Shown in pieces: positions 8,570-17,088 of a stretch of DNA of 38,597 bases (positions are counted from its first letter, which is position 1; the number at the start of each line of letters is the position of its first letter). A program made the position numbers and the translations under genes. This DNA is from Verrucomicrobiia bacterium (GTDB taxonomy: Bacteria > Verrucomicrobiota > Verrucomicrobiia > Verrucomicrobiales > DEV007), in the NCBI GenBank assembly GCA_020439995.1, contig JAGROY010000075.1, positions 1 through 38,597 on the forward strand, in the 5' to 3' direction. The notes under the pieces were generated by a model, which worked only from the letters and a program-made list of their open reading frames with translations, did no database searches and was not told where the DNA came from.

Positions 8570-9526
8570 TCATTTCCTGATAAGGCATGTACTCACTTTA
8601 GGATCATCAAATCCTACCCAACTCCACGGCTCGCGCACCTTGTGGGAGTAGTGGCGTCGATTAACGAACCCTACACGTCTCAGCTTTGGCAGGTTTTCTA
8701 GAACGCTGAGGTCTCCGTCCACAAAAGACGTGTCACCGTAGAATGACAAAGCTTCGAGATTTTTGAGATCTCTAACAAAATCAATCGATTCTATCTTTCC
8801 CTGAAAACTCAGTTGCAACACTCTTAATCTAGGCAGTTCAGAAATTGGAGAAAAATCGGAAATTTTCTTGCATCCACTTAAGGTCAACCACTCAACGTTT
8901 GTGCAATTTGTTATCCCTCGGATGGATTTCAGAGACTTACAATCTATCGCCACCACTTTTCGTAGACATCGATTCTCAAGGTCCAATCTGTTAAAATTCC
9001 CCCCCTCTAGCTTTAGAAGTTCAAGCTTCTCCAGAGATTCGAGATCCCTAAGATCGTCGTTGTTTAACTTAAAAATACTTAAACACCTAAGCTGCGAGGC
9101 GCCGAATATGGAAGAAATTCCCTGACTAGATTCGTGCCATGTTATACTCAACCTCCATAAAGCTGGAATCTTCCGAAAATCAACTTCTCCATCCCATCTA
9201 CAGTCAAGGTTTAGGACTTCGAGCTTAGGCAGCCGCATGATCTGGCTAGCACCTGGTATAACTTCCTGAGACATAACGCTGAGAAGCTTCAGATTTTGCA
9301 TTCCTTCTAATGCGCTAAGTGACTCGCAGGGCCAACCCAAACCTTGGTGTAAAAATAATCCATCAACCCTTGATCTCTTTGCGGCGGCTTTCGCTGATCT
9401 ATCAAAACTGCAATCCATCCGCATAATACGGCTAGACAAAGCATAGTCATTGTCGAGGGGCGCGCATGATCCACCGTAAGTTTCCGATTCGATATCGTAC
9501 TTCTTACCTATAATATCACGAAGCAT
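8570..9526 (-). CDS. Leucine-rich-repeat protein, AT-rich
   Basis: 318 residues from the only ATG; an in-frame stop lies 21-23 bases upstream. There is no signal peptide or membrane segment, so it is probably cytoplasmic. From about residue 55, roughly eight irregular leucine-rich repeats of 22-25 residues are visible, for example LPKLEVLNLDC, LESLEKLELLKLEGG, CTNVEWLTLSGC, LPRLRVLQLSFQG, LKNLEALSFYGD and LPKLRRVGF. LRR proteins usually mediate protein-protein contacts; the partner is unknown. The gene is visibly richer in A+T than its neighbours, with many AAA, AAT and TTA-type codons, and stands alone between unrelated genes. That suggests recent horizontal acquisition, possibly as an immunity or effector-like protein. 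No clear ribosome binding site was found. Confidence 0.75.
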   Translation of the reverse strand: MLRDIIGKKYDIESETYGGSCAPLDNDYALSSRIMRMDCSFDRSAKAAAKRSRVDGLFLHQGLGWPCESLSALEGMQNLKLLSVMSQEVIPGASQIMRLPKLEVLNLDCRWDGEVDFRKIPALWRLSITWHESSQGISSIFGASQLRCLSIFKLNNDDLRDLESLEKLELLKLEGGNFNRLDLENRCLRKVVAIDCKSLKSIRGITNCTNVEWLTLSGCKKISDFSPISELPRLRVLQLSFQGKIESIDFVRDLKNLEALSFYGDTSFVDGDLSVLENLPKLRRVGFVNRRHYSHKVREPWSWVGFDDPKVSTCLIRK

Positions 9527-9594
9527 GTTTAAATGAAAGTTCGCCTAACCATTGAGAATTTCTAGCGTTTGTAACTGACATCTGTAATCAATGC

Positions 9595-10575
9595 TCACTG
9601 CTTGGCGCTTTTTGCAGTTTTCAGCACGTCCTCAAGCAAGACGGGTGCACCTCCTCGGCGTTTGCTTTCGTCAGCGGCTTCCATGAAGGCGAAGAGTTCG
9701 ATAGTCTCGGCGGCGGAGACGGGTGCGACTTTGGTTTGGAAGAACTTCACGACCTCGACTACCAGTGGCGCGTAGCCCTCGTAGGCACCGATCTCGACTT
9801 CCTTGCCTTCCGCATTTTTTGCGGTTCCGGAGTAGCCTTTGCCCTCGCGGAAGATGCCTGTGCGATCGCCTTCCCAGGTGCCGGTTACCTCGATCAAGCC
9901 GTCGTCAGTCGTTTTGCGGACGACGCTTTTACACCCGGTGCCCATGACGGCGAACAGCGACTCGCAGCCATGCACTCCATACCAGTAAAGGTCGGGGTGG
10001 TGCGGCTCGAGCGATGCCGGGCTGGAACCAACGGCGTAGACGACCTTGCCGATCGATCCGCCGCGCACGGCCTGCGTGCTCTTGCCATAGCGCAACGAGG
10101 AAGAGGAGAACACTGGCACGCCCGCTTCATCGGCAAGCCGGAAGATTTCCAACACATCCGCCAGCGTGCCAGCCATGGGTTTATCAAGGAACAACGGGAG
10201 TCCGGCCGCGATGATCGGTTTGGCCTGCGCGAGATGCGGGCGTCCGTCGACGCTCTCGATCATCACCGCGTCGACCTTGGTGCACAGATCCTCAATGGTG
10301 TCACATATCTCGACACCAAACTCGTCACGCAGTGTTTGAGTGTAGCCGTCCACACGCGATGCGCTGGACTCGATGTCCGGGCTGCCGCCTTTGAACGCAG
10401 CCACGACCTTCGCCCCGGGAACGTGGTCTTTAGCGGAAGGGTCGTTGATCACCTTGGTAAAGGCCGGGACGTGCGAAGTGTCCAGGCCAATCATGCCAAT
10501 GCGAATGACTGGCTCTTCTGCTGCAGCAGCAAGTGTAAGCGCGAGGATGGTGAGAAGTATTTTGGATTTCATCAT
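9595..10575 (-). CDS. Secreted Gfo/Idh/MocA-family oxidoreductase
   Basis: 326 residues. A signal peptide (KILLTILALTLAAAAEE) precedes the fold. The N-terminal NAD(P)-binding Rossmann region begins with IRIGMIGLDTSHVPAF and contains DAVMIESVDGRPHLAQAKPI and the motif LDKPMAG, equivalent to the catalytic-loop EKP of the family. The C-terminal alpha/beta domain follows (about residues 165-300). The GxGxxG loop is altered (GMIGLDTS), so cofactor use is uncertain. Family members oxidise or reduce sugars and inositols. Exported versions are common in PVC bacteria, where many are thought to act on carbohydrate or glycoside substrates. Two ATGs are adjacent (10575 and 10572). The strand upstream carries CCTCCTT, not a Shine-Dalgarno. 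The sugar dehydrogenase gene lies upstream on the same strand. Confidence 0.85.
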   Translation of the reverse strand: MMKSKILLTILALTLAAAAEEPVIRIGMIGLDTSHVPAFTKVINDPSAKDHVPGAKVVAAFKGGSPDIESSASRVDGYTQTLRDEFGVEICDTIEDLCTKVDAVMIESVDGRPHLAQAKPIIAAGLPLFLDKPMAGTLADVLEIFRLADEAGVPVFSSSSLRYGKSTQAVRGGSIGKVVYAVGSSPASLEPHHPDLYWYGVHGCESLFAVMGTGCKSVVRKTTDDGLIEVTGTWEGDRTGIFREGKGYSGTAKNAEGKEVEIGAYEGYAPLVVEVVKFFQTKVAPVSAAETIELFAFMEAADESKRRGGAPVLLEDVLKTAKSAKQ

Positions 10576-10607
10576 TTTGAAGGAGGATTGGCAGTTGCAG
10601 AGCGTTC

Positions 10608-10634
10608 ACTATACAACTGGCACCCATCATTCAA
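10608..10634 (-). promoter_or_regulatory. Candidate promoter for the Gfo/Idh/MocA gene
   Basis: Reading the minus strand, TTGAAT (10634-10629) and TATAGT (10613-10608) are separated by 15 bases. They match the sigma-70 consensus 4/6 and 5/6. The spacing is short. A start near 10600 would leave a leader of about 25-30 bases. Confidence 0.3.
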
Positions 10635-10672
10635 TCCCCGAAGCCGCTGTGGTAGATCGCCTGGTAACCAAG

Positions 10673-13558
10673 TCAGTCCAAAGTAAACTTCAATCGGTAC
10701 AGGATCACAGTAGCGGATGCCGGAATTTCCAGGCTTCGGCGGTCATCGCTCAGCTGCGCGGCTTCGGCAATTGTCCACTGGCGAGCATCTGAAGATGATT
10801 CCGTGATGATGGTCACACCGCTCGGAAGCGGCTGCGGCAGCTGGATGGTATCGACAGCGGGGACTCCAGACCTGCGTACTTGCAGTGGCGTTCCGTCGAT
10901 CTTGAGACCGTGTGTGCCGAGGGCGAATTCCTGTAAGTTGGCTTTGGTATCGTTGTCAGGATCTGCGGTCCAAGCGGAAAGTGCAGGATCAGGATCCGGG
11001 CCAAAGTTTTGCCGAATCCATGCCCCCGGTGCATCATAGATGTTTCCCTCGAAGGCTTCGGGATCGAGGCTGTTGATCCAGTCGTTGATCAGCTTCACTC
11101 CAGCAGTGTCGGCCACCGATTTCCCGAGCGGCGGCATCTGATCGACACCGGTGCTTGCGATGCGGTGCAGGAGGATGGAACGGTAGTCCTCTCTGGGACG
11201 GACAACGGCTTGCCCGTCGATGCCATAGTCGTTCACCAGTGGCCCATTGATCAGATTCTGCTGTGATAGAGGCGTGGTGAATCGAGCATCGAAGTTGGCG
11301 TAGACACCACCGGGGCGGTGGCAGGAGGCGCAGTTGGTGTCGATGTAAGAGCGGGCTTTCGTTTCAAGGGGAGCGTCCACCTGGTCCGGCGCTGCACTGG
11401 CAGGCATGGCGAGCAATTCTGCTTCATCAGCAGGTGCTCCGGCCAACAGTCCCAGATGATGAAGCGTACGCAACTGGTTGGCAGTGCGCCCAGTGGCCGG
11501 GTAGTGGTGGAAGGAGTTGAGCTGATGGGTTCGCAGCCCTAACACATACCCGGCCGCAGCGGTGTGGCATCTAAGACAATCGCTGCGGCTGGGAATCTGC
11601 CAGTCCACCGTTGTCTCAATTCCCTCCGAATCCGTCGTGGTAAAGGCGACGGTCTGGGAGGCTGGCCCAACGAGATCGGCATCGCTGCCATCTGCTCGCC
11701 AGCGATAAGTGAAGCCGAAATAGATACCGTCGTTTCCATGCACAAAGAAGCGTGTCTCTATCTTTCTGACAATGCCAGGCGTGCGTGCGTCGACTGGCAT
11801 TTCGAAGTGTTTGACCAGAACCGTTCCTTTCGGAAATGCCCAGTTGCCCGTGGTGGCGAAGTCGATCTGCTCGGCAGCGGTGTCGGCAGTGCCGTCATTT
11901 GGCAGCGAGATCCAGCGTGCCTTTGCTGCTCCGTCTGACCAGAATGGAGCTGCGGGCTGGTAGGAAATCAGCCACGGTGAAGGTGTGAGGGGTTGCAAAT
12001 CCGTGAACGCACCTGTCTGCGAGAGCAGAGGTGGCGGCTCGGCTCCGTCAGCGCCTGCCCTTACAAGTGTCAGAATATCACCGGCTTCGGCGGCACCGAA
12101 TCGATTGCGGCGCAGTCGGCACAAATAAACTTCGCCATCCCGGTCGGTGCCGAACGACGACACTCCGGAATGAAATCCGCTACCGGCAACTGTGAGCAGT
12201 TTATCCACAGTCACACTGCCGTCAGCGCCTTCGATCAGTGCCGAAACCTCGCCCGACTGGTGGTCGGCGAACAACACCCTGCCGCCCAGCGCCGCGCGAT
12301 GCCTGTGACCGCGATACAGGGGGCCGCCGATGACCGCCGCACCGAAAGCCGAGTGTGCGTACGTGTGCGCAGGGGCAAGCTCTTCACCTACGAGCGCCGC
12401 AGGTTTGGCCCGGTAGCCGCCCAGTCTTCCGTCCAGATAGGGCCATTGATTGTTGCCGCCTTTGATCACCCGGGATACTTCCTCGACGCGTGATTGCCCA
12501 ACATCGCCGACCCAGATCACCTGCGTTTCCCTGTCGTAGCTCATGCGATGGGGGCTGCGGATGCCGATCGACCAGAATTCCTCCAGCGCGGCACCACTTT
12601 CATCCAGCCATGGGTTATCGTTCGGCACGAAGTATTCCTGCGAGTAGCTCGCCGGCCAGCCGGCAGGCTTGGTGTTGCGCACGTCGTGATCAGTCGGTTG
12701 CCTGCGGATCGGGTGACTGCGCGCGGGGTCTTTGTCGATATCGATCCGCAACACACCACCGAAGAATCCCCGCTGGAGCGTTTGGCCAGCATCGTACACA
12801 TTTTGATCCCCGCCGATGTCGCCGGAGCTGAGGTAGAGGAAGCCGTCGTTGTCGAAGAAGAGCGATCCGCCGTTGTGCCAGTGGTGGGCATCGTATTGTT
12901 GAATGAGCACCAGCTCTGAGGCGGCATCGGCTGAGTTCGCGCCATCCGGCACGGTGAATCTGGACAGCCGCCAGTAGCCGGAGTTGGGCAATTCGTCCGC
13001 TGAGTCCGGCACCTGATTTGCATTGCCGAGCTGCGCAGGCACCGGCGACCAGAAGTAGTGGGTGTAAACGTAACCACGGTTCGGCGACTCCGGCAGGCCG
13101 AAGTCCGGGTGAAATGCAAGCTCGCCCAGACCCGCGTTCGGCGTAATTTTGATGCGGTCGCTGATGTCGAGGAACAGTGTTTTTTGATCAGTGTCAGGAT
13201 CAGCGGTGAACGACCAGACTTTGCCCTTTTTGTCGCCGACAAAGAGGCGGTCTCCCCGGGGCTCGTGAGTGAGGCTTACAGGTTCAAAAACGAATTTCGC
13301 ATCTGTGGGGTCTGTAAAATCGAGTTCTGGAAATGCCGGGGTCACTGCCCACGCCCCGTCGGGACGCGCTTCCCGCTCGGGCAGTGCGCCGTTGAGGTAG
13401 CCCCCCACAGCAGTCAGGGCATCAATACCGTAGGCCTCCCCGGGCTCTTGCGCAGACGCGCTCACGCCAGCTCCCTGCAGCCACAGGCTGATCAGCGGTG
13501 ATAACGAACGCGCACAGCTGCGGCAAATGTTTGCGAAGCTTCGGGGCAAAACGAGCAT
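10673..13558 (-). CDS. Glucose/sorbosone dehydrogenase-type beta-propeller fused to c-type haem region
   Basis: 961 residues with a signal peptide (LSPLISLWLQGAGVSASAQ). Residues about 90-500 are a soluble glucose/sorbosone dehydrogenase-type propeller. Supporting motifs are NAGLGELAFHPDF, HHWHNGGSLFFDNDGFLYLS, FWSIGIRSPHRMSYD and WVGDVGQSRVEEV, consistent with PQQ-dependent sugar oxidation in the periplasm. A second region carries two c-type haem motifs, CLRCH (661-665) and CASCH (743-747), the latter before a conserved-looking MPPLGKSVAD stretch where a Met could act as an axial ligand. A C-terminal TSP3-like linker (TADPDNDTKANLQEFALGT) and a beta module ending LYRLKFTLD resemble the end of the long repeat protein. 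Electrons from sugar oxidation would pass to the fused haems. Substrate unknown. Confidence 0.9.
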   Translation of the reverse strand: MLVLPRSFANICRSCARSLSPLISLWLQGAGVSASAQEPGEAYGIDALTAVGGYLNGALPEREARPDGAWAVTPAFPELDFTDPTDAKFVFEPVSLTHEPRGDRLFVGDKKGKVWSFTADPDTDQKTLFLDISDRIKITPNAGLGELAFHPDFGLPESPNRGYVYTHYFWSPVPAQLGNANQVPDSADELPNSGYWRLSRFTVPDGANSADAASELVLIQQYDAHHWHNGGSLFFDNDGFLYLSSGDIGGDQNVYDAGQTLQRGFFGGVLRIDIDKDPARSHPIRRQPTDHDVRNTKPAGWPASYSQEYFVPNDNPWLDESGAALEEFWSIGIRSPHRMSYDRETQVIWVGDVGQSRVEEVSRVIKGGNNQWPYLDGRLGGYRAKPAALVGEELAPAHTYAHSAFGAAVIGGPLYRGHRHRAALGGRVLFADHQSGEVSALIEGADGSVTVDKLLTVAGSGFHSGVSSFGTDRDGEVYLCRLRRNRFGAAEAGDILTLVRAGADGAEPPPLLSQTGAFTDLQPLTPSPWLISYQPAAPFWSDGAAKARWISLPNDGTADTAAEQIDFATTGNWAFPKGTVLVKHFEMPVDARTPGIVRKIETRFFVHGNDGIYFGFTYRWRADGSDADLVGPASQTVAFTTTDSEGIETTVDWQIPSRSDCLRCHTAAAGYVLGLRTHQLNSFHHYPATGRTANQLRTLHHLGLLAGAPADEAELLAMPASAAPDQVDAPLETKARSYIDTNCASCHRPGGVYANFDARFTTPLSQQNLINGPLVNDYGIDGQAVVRPREDYRSILLHRIASTGVDQMPPLGKSVADTAGVKLINDWINSLDPEAFEGNIYDAPGAWIRQNFGPDPDPALSAWTADPDNDTKANLQEFALGTHGLKIDGTPLQVRRSGVPAVDTIQLPQPLPSGVTIITESSSDARQWTIAEAAQLSDDRRSLEIPASATVILYRLKFTLD

Positions 13559-13610
13559 CGCAGAGGTTAACGGGCAATCGCGCCCAGTTCAAGGAGCGCT
13601 CAATACAGCG

Positions 13611-13644
13611 GGAAAAAGCGCCCCGTTTTTTCCATCGAAAAAAC
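13611..13644. repeat. Two mutually exclusive AT-stem hairpins
   Basis: GGAAAAA (13611-13617) can pair with TTTTTCC (13627-13633). GTTTTTTC (13625-13632) can pair perfectly with GAAAAAAC (13637-13644) across the loop CATC. Both cannot form at once. The element lies 53 bases upstream of the sugar dehydrogenase start (minus) and 65 bases before the tRNA (plus). A regulatory role is speculative. Confidence 0.4.
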
Positions 13645-13708
13645 AGTTGCGGGGTTCAATGTTTCAGCCTAATCTCGGGCTCTTGATTCAACGGTCTATT
13701 GACTGTTT

Positions 13709-13785
<77 letters not shown>

Positions 13786-13945
13786 CTTTTTCTTTCGAAA
13801 AGCGGCGTGCGTCCCTGAAGGCGGTATTTAAGGAACGTGAAATACGGCATCTCTCGCCCTTCGACATCTTCGGCCGCGGAAAGCGATCCTCGCAGGTGGC
13901 AATTCCGGCACCCGGACGATCTTCCTTTTTCGGGGACATCTCGCT

Positions 13946-16528
13946 ATGGTCGCGACTATGGAATTGCTCAAACACCCGCTACCATCGTTCACCTTCGCTC
14001 TCACCACTCGTTTGCTGTCCCCAGCGCTTGGTTGCGCTATTTTGTTCGGACTGCCGAGCGCACCTCTCGATGCGGCGGAAGTGTTCCAAGCTTCTCCCGA
14101 GGCGCTGGATCAACTTCCGAAGGGAAAAGAAGCTGACGGCATCCCGGGCGATTTCATTTTGCGCAGCGACAAAGTGGAGGCGCTGATCTCTCAGCTTGCA
14201 CCCCAGCGTCGGGCAAACATGAGCACGTTTTATGGTGCCGATGGCATGACGCCCGGTTGCCTCTATGACTTGACTTTGCGCGGCGCGGGGAACGATCAGA
14301 TCACGATCTTTGCTCCAAGTGGTCAACGCGGCGATGTATCGTATGTCTGGCCGGTCGAGCGTGACGTGCTCGAAGGAACTGCGGCAGTGGAAAGTGTCAC
14401 CAGCGCTGCCGACAACAAGGGGCTCTACAAGCGCCACGAATATCTGGTGCGCGACGGCATGCAGGGCGTCGAGATCACTTCCACCTTCCGCAACGAATCG
14501 AAAGAAGAGAAGAAGATCACCACTGCCGACAAATGGACGAACGTGACGCGCGAAGAAAAGTGGCGCGGAATTACCATGGCCGATGCGATGGATCCCGCCG
14601 ACCGTGCGGGCTATGCCTACGCATGGATCAGTGATGAAAGCGGAGCAGCACCCGCTGCCGAAGTCACCCTGAGCCCGGGCGAAGAACTCACCGTGCGGCG
14701 CTTTCTGGCCGTCGGCACTTCCCCTGCGGAGGCGATGGGCATCGTGGCGGCGGCGCAGGGGCCAACGGGCACGGCTGAGTTTCAGGTGGTAGAAGAAGGT
14801 GACAAGGCGATCCCCACCGCAACGATCGAAATCACCACTGCCGATCGCAAGATCCTCGTCGCTTATCCCGACGATGAGGGCAAAGCCAGCATCGCCCTGC
14901 CCGCTGGCGACTACACGGTGCGGGTGCTCGATGCCGGACGCGCTCCGGCATTGCACGCGTTGCGCGTGATCGCCGGTGAGCAGAGCGTGCTCCCGTCCGT
15001 GCTCAGCGCACGATCTGGCGTGCAGTTTGCCGTCTCCGATGCAGCAGTGAAAGAGTCATCGCTGCCGTGCAAGGTGCAGTTTCACGGCATCAATGGAACG
15101 CCCACTCCGGATCTTGGCCCGGAAAACCGCGCGCACGGGTGTAAGGAACAGTGGCACTCGGCGGACGGTAACTTTTTCGTGCCCGTCACTCCCGGCAACT
15201 ATCGCGTGATCGTCACCCGCGGGCCGGAGTATTCTCACTACGCGGCCGAGATCGAAGTCAAGGCAGGTGAAACGTCGATGATCGAAACCGCGCTCCAACG
15301 CATGGTCGATACCAGCGGTTGGGTTGCGACGGATTTTCACAATCACTCCACGCCCAGTGGCGACAACACTTGCAAGACCGATGACCGGATCATCAATCTC
15401 GCCGCCGAGCACATCGAGTTCGCGCCGACCACGGAGCACAATCGCATCTACGACTGGGCGCCGCACATCGGCTCGCTCAAACTTGAAGATTTCATCTCCA
15501 CCATCCCCGGCCTGGAACTCACCGGCAGCGGTGCTCACTTCAATACTTTTCCGCTGAAGCCAGAGCCGACCAAGCAGGACGGCGGTGCTCCAGTGTGGGA
15601 TCCTGATCCACGGATCAATGCCCTGGCGCTGCGTCAGCTGCAGGGCTACAACAGCGATCGCTACATCCAAATCAACCACCCCGACCTCGCCGAGAACTTC
15701 GTCGACCGCGACGGCGATGGCGCAGTCGACGGCGGCTTCGCCTTCCTGGGTGGCCTCATCGACGCCTACGAAACGCAGAATTACCTCGGCGTCGGCATTT
15801 TGAAAAAGGATCCCGTCGAGGTGCGTCCGCCTTTCTCAGGTGGTAGTCGCGTGAAGTACAACCGCGAATTTATCTGGCTGCAATTTCTCAATCAAGGAAT
15901 GCGTGTCTGGGGAGTCGCCGTTGCAGACGCCCACTCCGTCTGGGGAAATGGTGTCGGCGGCTGGCGCACATATGTGCAGTCGTCTAAGGAACTGCCAAAG
16001 GAAATCGATCCGAAGGAAATGGCCGCCAACGCTCAGAAGGGCCGCATGATGCTCACCACCGGACCCTTCCTTACCGCCATTGTGAATGGCAGTGCACTTC
16101 CAGGTGACGAGATCAAAGTGAACGGTGACAAAGTCGCCCTCGCCGTCCGCGTGCAATGCAACGACTGGCTCGACATCGACCGCGTGCAGATCCTCGTCAA
16201 CGGCCGTCAGGATGAAAACCTGAACTTCACCTGCGCGACCCACCCGGCAATGTTCGCAGATGGCGTAGTCAAGTTCGACCAGACCATCGATGTGCCCATC
16301 GCCGGCGATACCCACATCATCGCCGTAGCGATGGGCGAAAACTTCACCCTCAAAACCGGCTTCGGCAACAGCACACAATCGGAGATGCAACCCTGCGCCT
16401 ACCACAACCCCATCTTCATCGACCACGGCGGCGACGGCTTCACCCCTAACAAAGACACCCTCGGTCACCCGCTGCCAGTGAAAGGCCTCACTCCTGACAA
16501 AGTGCGCCGACTCCTGGGTCAGAAGTAA
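13946..16528 (+). CDS. Secreted CehA/McbA-family PHP-domain metallohydrolase-like protein
   Basis: 860 residues; an ATG four codons later is an alternative start. A signal peptide ends near LPSAPLDAAE. Residues about 45-270 are a beta-rich N-terminal region and 275-445 carry carboxypeptidase-regulatory-like beta repeats (ATIEITTADRKILVAYPDDEG, with GDYTVRVLD). The PHP-like region begins with DFHNHS (His465, His467) and continues with TTEHN (His498), INHPD (His578) and ADAHS (His663), the expected set of metal-binding residues. This resembles CehA/McbA-type metallohydrolases, which cleave esters or phosphoesters; the substrate here is unknown. The protein is probably periplasmic or outer-membrane-associated. 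It follows the tRNA gene in the same direction and ends at a short terminator-like hairpin. Confidence 0.85.
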   Translation: MVATMELLKHPLPSFTFALTTRLLSPALGCAILFGLPSAPLDAAEVFQASPEALDQLPKGKEADGIPGDFILRSDKVEALISQLAPQRRANMSTFYGADGMTPGCLYDLTLRGAGNDQITIFAPSGQRGDVSYVWPVERDVLEGTAAVESVTSAADNKGLYKRHEYLVRDGMQGVEITSTFRNESKEEKKITTADKWTNVTREEKWRGITMADAMDPADRAGYAYAWISDESGAAPAAEVTLSPGEELTVRRFLAVGTSPAEAMGIVAAAQGPTGTAEFQVVEEGDKAIPTATIEITTADRKILVAYPDDEGKASIALPAGDYTVRVLDAGRAPALHALRVIAGEQSVLPSVLSARSGVQFAVSDAAVKESSLPCKVQFHGINGTPTPDLGPENRAHGCKEQWHSADGNFFVPVTPGNYRVIVTRGPEYSHYAAEIEVKAGETSMIETALQRMVDTSGWVATDFHNHSTPSGDNTCKTDDRIINLAAEHIEFAPTTEHNRIYDWAPHIGSLKLEDFISTIPGLELTGSGAHFNTFPLKPEPTKQDGGAPVWDPDPRINALALRQLQGYNSDRYIQINHPDLAENFVDRDGDGAVDGGFAFLGGLIDAYETQNYLGVGILKKDPVEVRPPFSGGSRVKYNREFIWLQFLNQGMRVWGVAVADAHSVWGNGVGGWRTYVQSSKELPKEIDPKEMAANAQKGRMMLTTGPFLTAIVNGSALPGDEIKVNGDKVALAVRVQCNDWLDIDRVQILVNGRQDENLNFTCATHPAMFADGVVKFDQTIDVPIAGDTHIIAVAMGENFTLKTGFGNSTQSEMQPCAYHNPIFIDHGGDGFTPNKDTLGHPLPVKGLTPDKVRRLLGQK

Positions 16529-16538
16529 CAGCACGTAG

Positions 16539-16557
16539 CAGTCGGGTGGACTGTTTT
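16539..16557 (+). terminator. Weak rho-independent-like terminator
   Basis: CAGTC-GGGTG-GACTG forms a perfect 5-bp stem and is followed at once by TTTT, 10 bases after the stop of the PHP gene. The stem is short, so efficiency is doubtful. Confidence 0.35.
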
Positions 16558-16565
16558 CCGACGTT

Positions 16566-16925
16566 GTGCATCTCCTCAAGGAAGACAAGAATGCCAACGA
16601 CGTAGCGAGGATTCTTTTTGGCCTCAATCCGAATCAGGCAACGGAATTCTTCTTCTCGCCGGATACCTTCTCTGCGGGCTCGCTTGCTTCGCACCGCTTG
16701 GAAGGTTTCAGGAACGAATCGCGAACACCGAAAAGAAAGGCGGCTACGACGCTCTGTCCCAGGCTCAAAAGCACTATTCTGTACGAACGGGACAACACAA
16801 TCTTCGACGAGCTTGACGCAGGCTATTTCGCGAGTTCCGAAAATGTTGAAGTTCTTGCTACGCGTTACGTGCTCAAGAGCGGACGGGTTTCGTTGATCCT
16901 TGCGGTCGGAACGACCTATCAGTGA
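16566..16925 (+). pseudogene. Probable frameshifted remnant of a small membrane-protein gene
   Basis: Neither frame alone gives a convincing protein, but two adjacent plus frames join well. The frame through 16619 encodes a hydrophobic segment and helix (GNGILLLAGYLLCGLACFAP, then LGRFQERIANTEKKGGYDAL and SQAQKHYSV), and stops near 16820. The frame starting with GTG at 16566 becomes plausible from about 16810 (IFDELDAGYFASSENVEVLA, then TRYVLKSGRVSLILAVGTTY) and ends at 16925. A shift near 16800-16815 would make one protein with an N-terminal membrane segment. I do not recognise a family. Two sequencing errors or a real decay event would look the same. The remainder of this 560-base gap, 16926-17042, holds nothing I can identify. 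Confidence 0.4.
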
Positions 16926-17042
16926 TTCACTTGTTGCAGAGAGTATTCTCAACCAGTTCGATTGCTCGTATCTCGCCGTGAAGCCAGGGGCATTCAAGAC
17001 GCCTCCTGCCAAAACCCAATGATATCGAAGCAGCCCAGCACT

Positions 17043-17071
17043 TTAAAATCCCTTGCGTTGTTGTTTATGAT
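17043..17071 (+). promoter_or_regulatory. Candidate promoter for the cupredoxin-like/PA14 gene
   Basis: TTAAAA (17043-17048) and TATGAT (17066-17071) are separated by exactly 17 bases and match the sigma-70 consensus 4/6 and 5/6. Transcription would begin near 17078, giving a leader of about 11 bases. No Shine-Dalgarno is visible. Confidence 0.4.
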
Positions 17072-17088
17072 CTTACTACCATCCCGCC

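Noticed and set aside
8475..8579. Short plus-strand frame (34 residues) before the LRR gene end
   Set aside because: It is too short to support, has no ribosome binding site, and its sequence matches no family I know.
9736..10686. Plus-strand frame of 316 residues
   Set aside because: It is the antisense shadow of the Gfo/Idh/MocA gene, whose Rossmann motifs are clear.
16488..17012. Minus-strand frame of 174 residues
   Set aside because: Composition is arginine- and serine-rich without recognisable structure, and it overlaps the PHP gene end and the more plausible plus-strand remnant.
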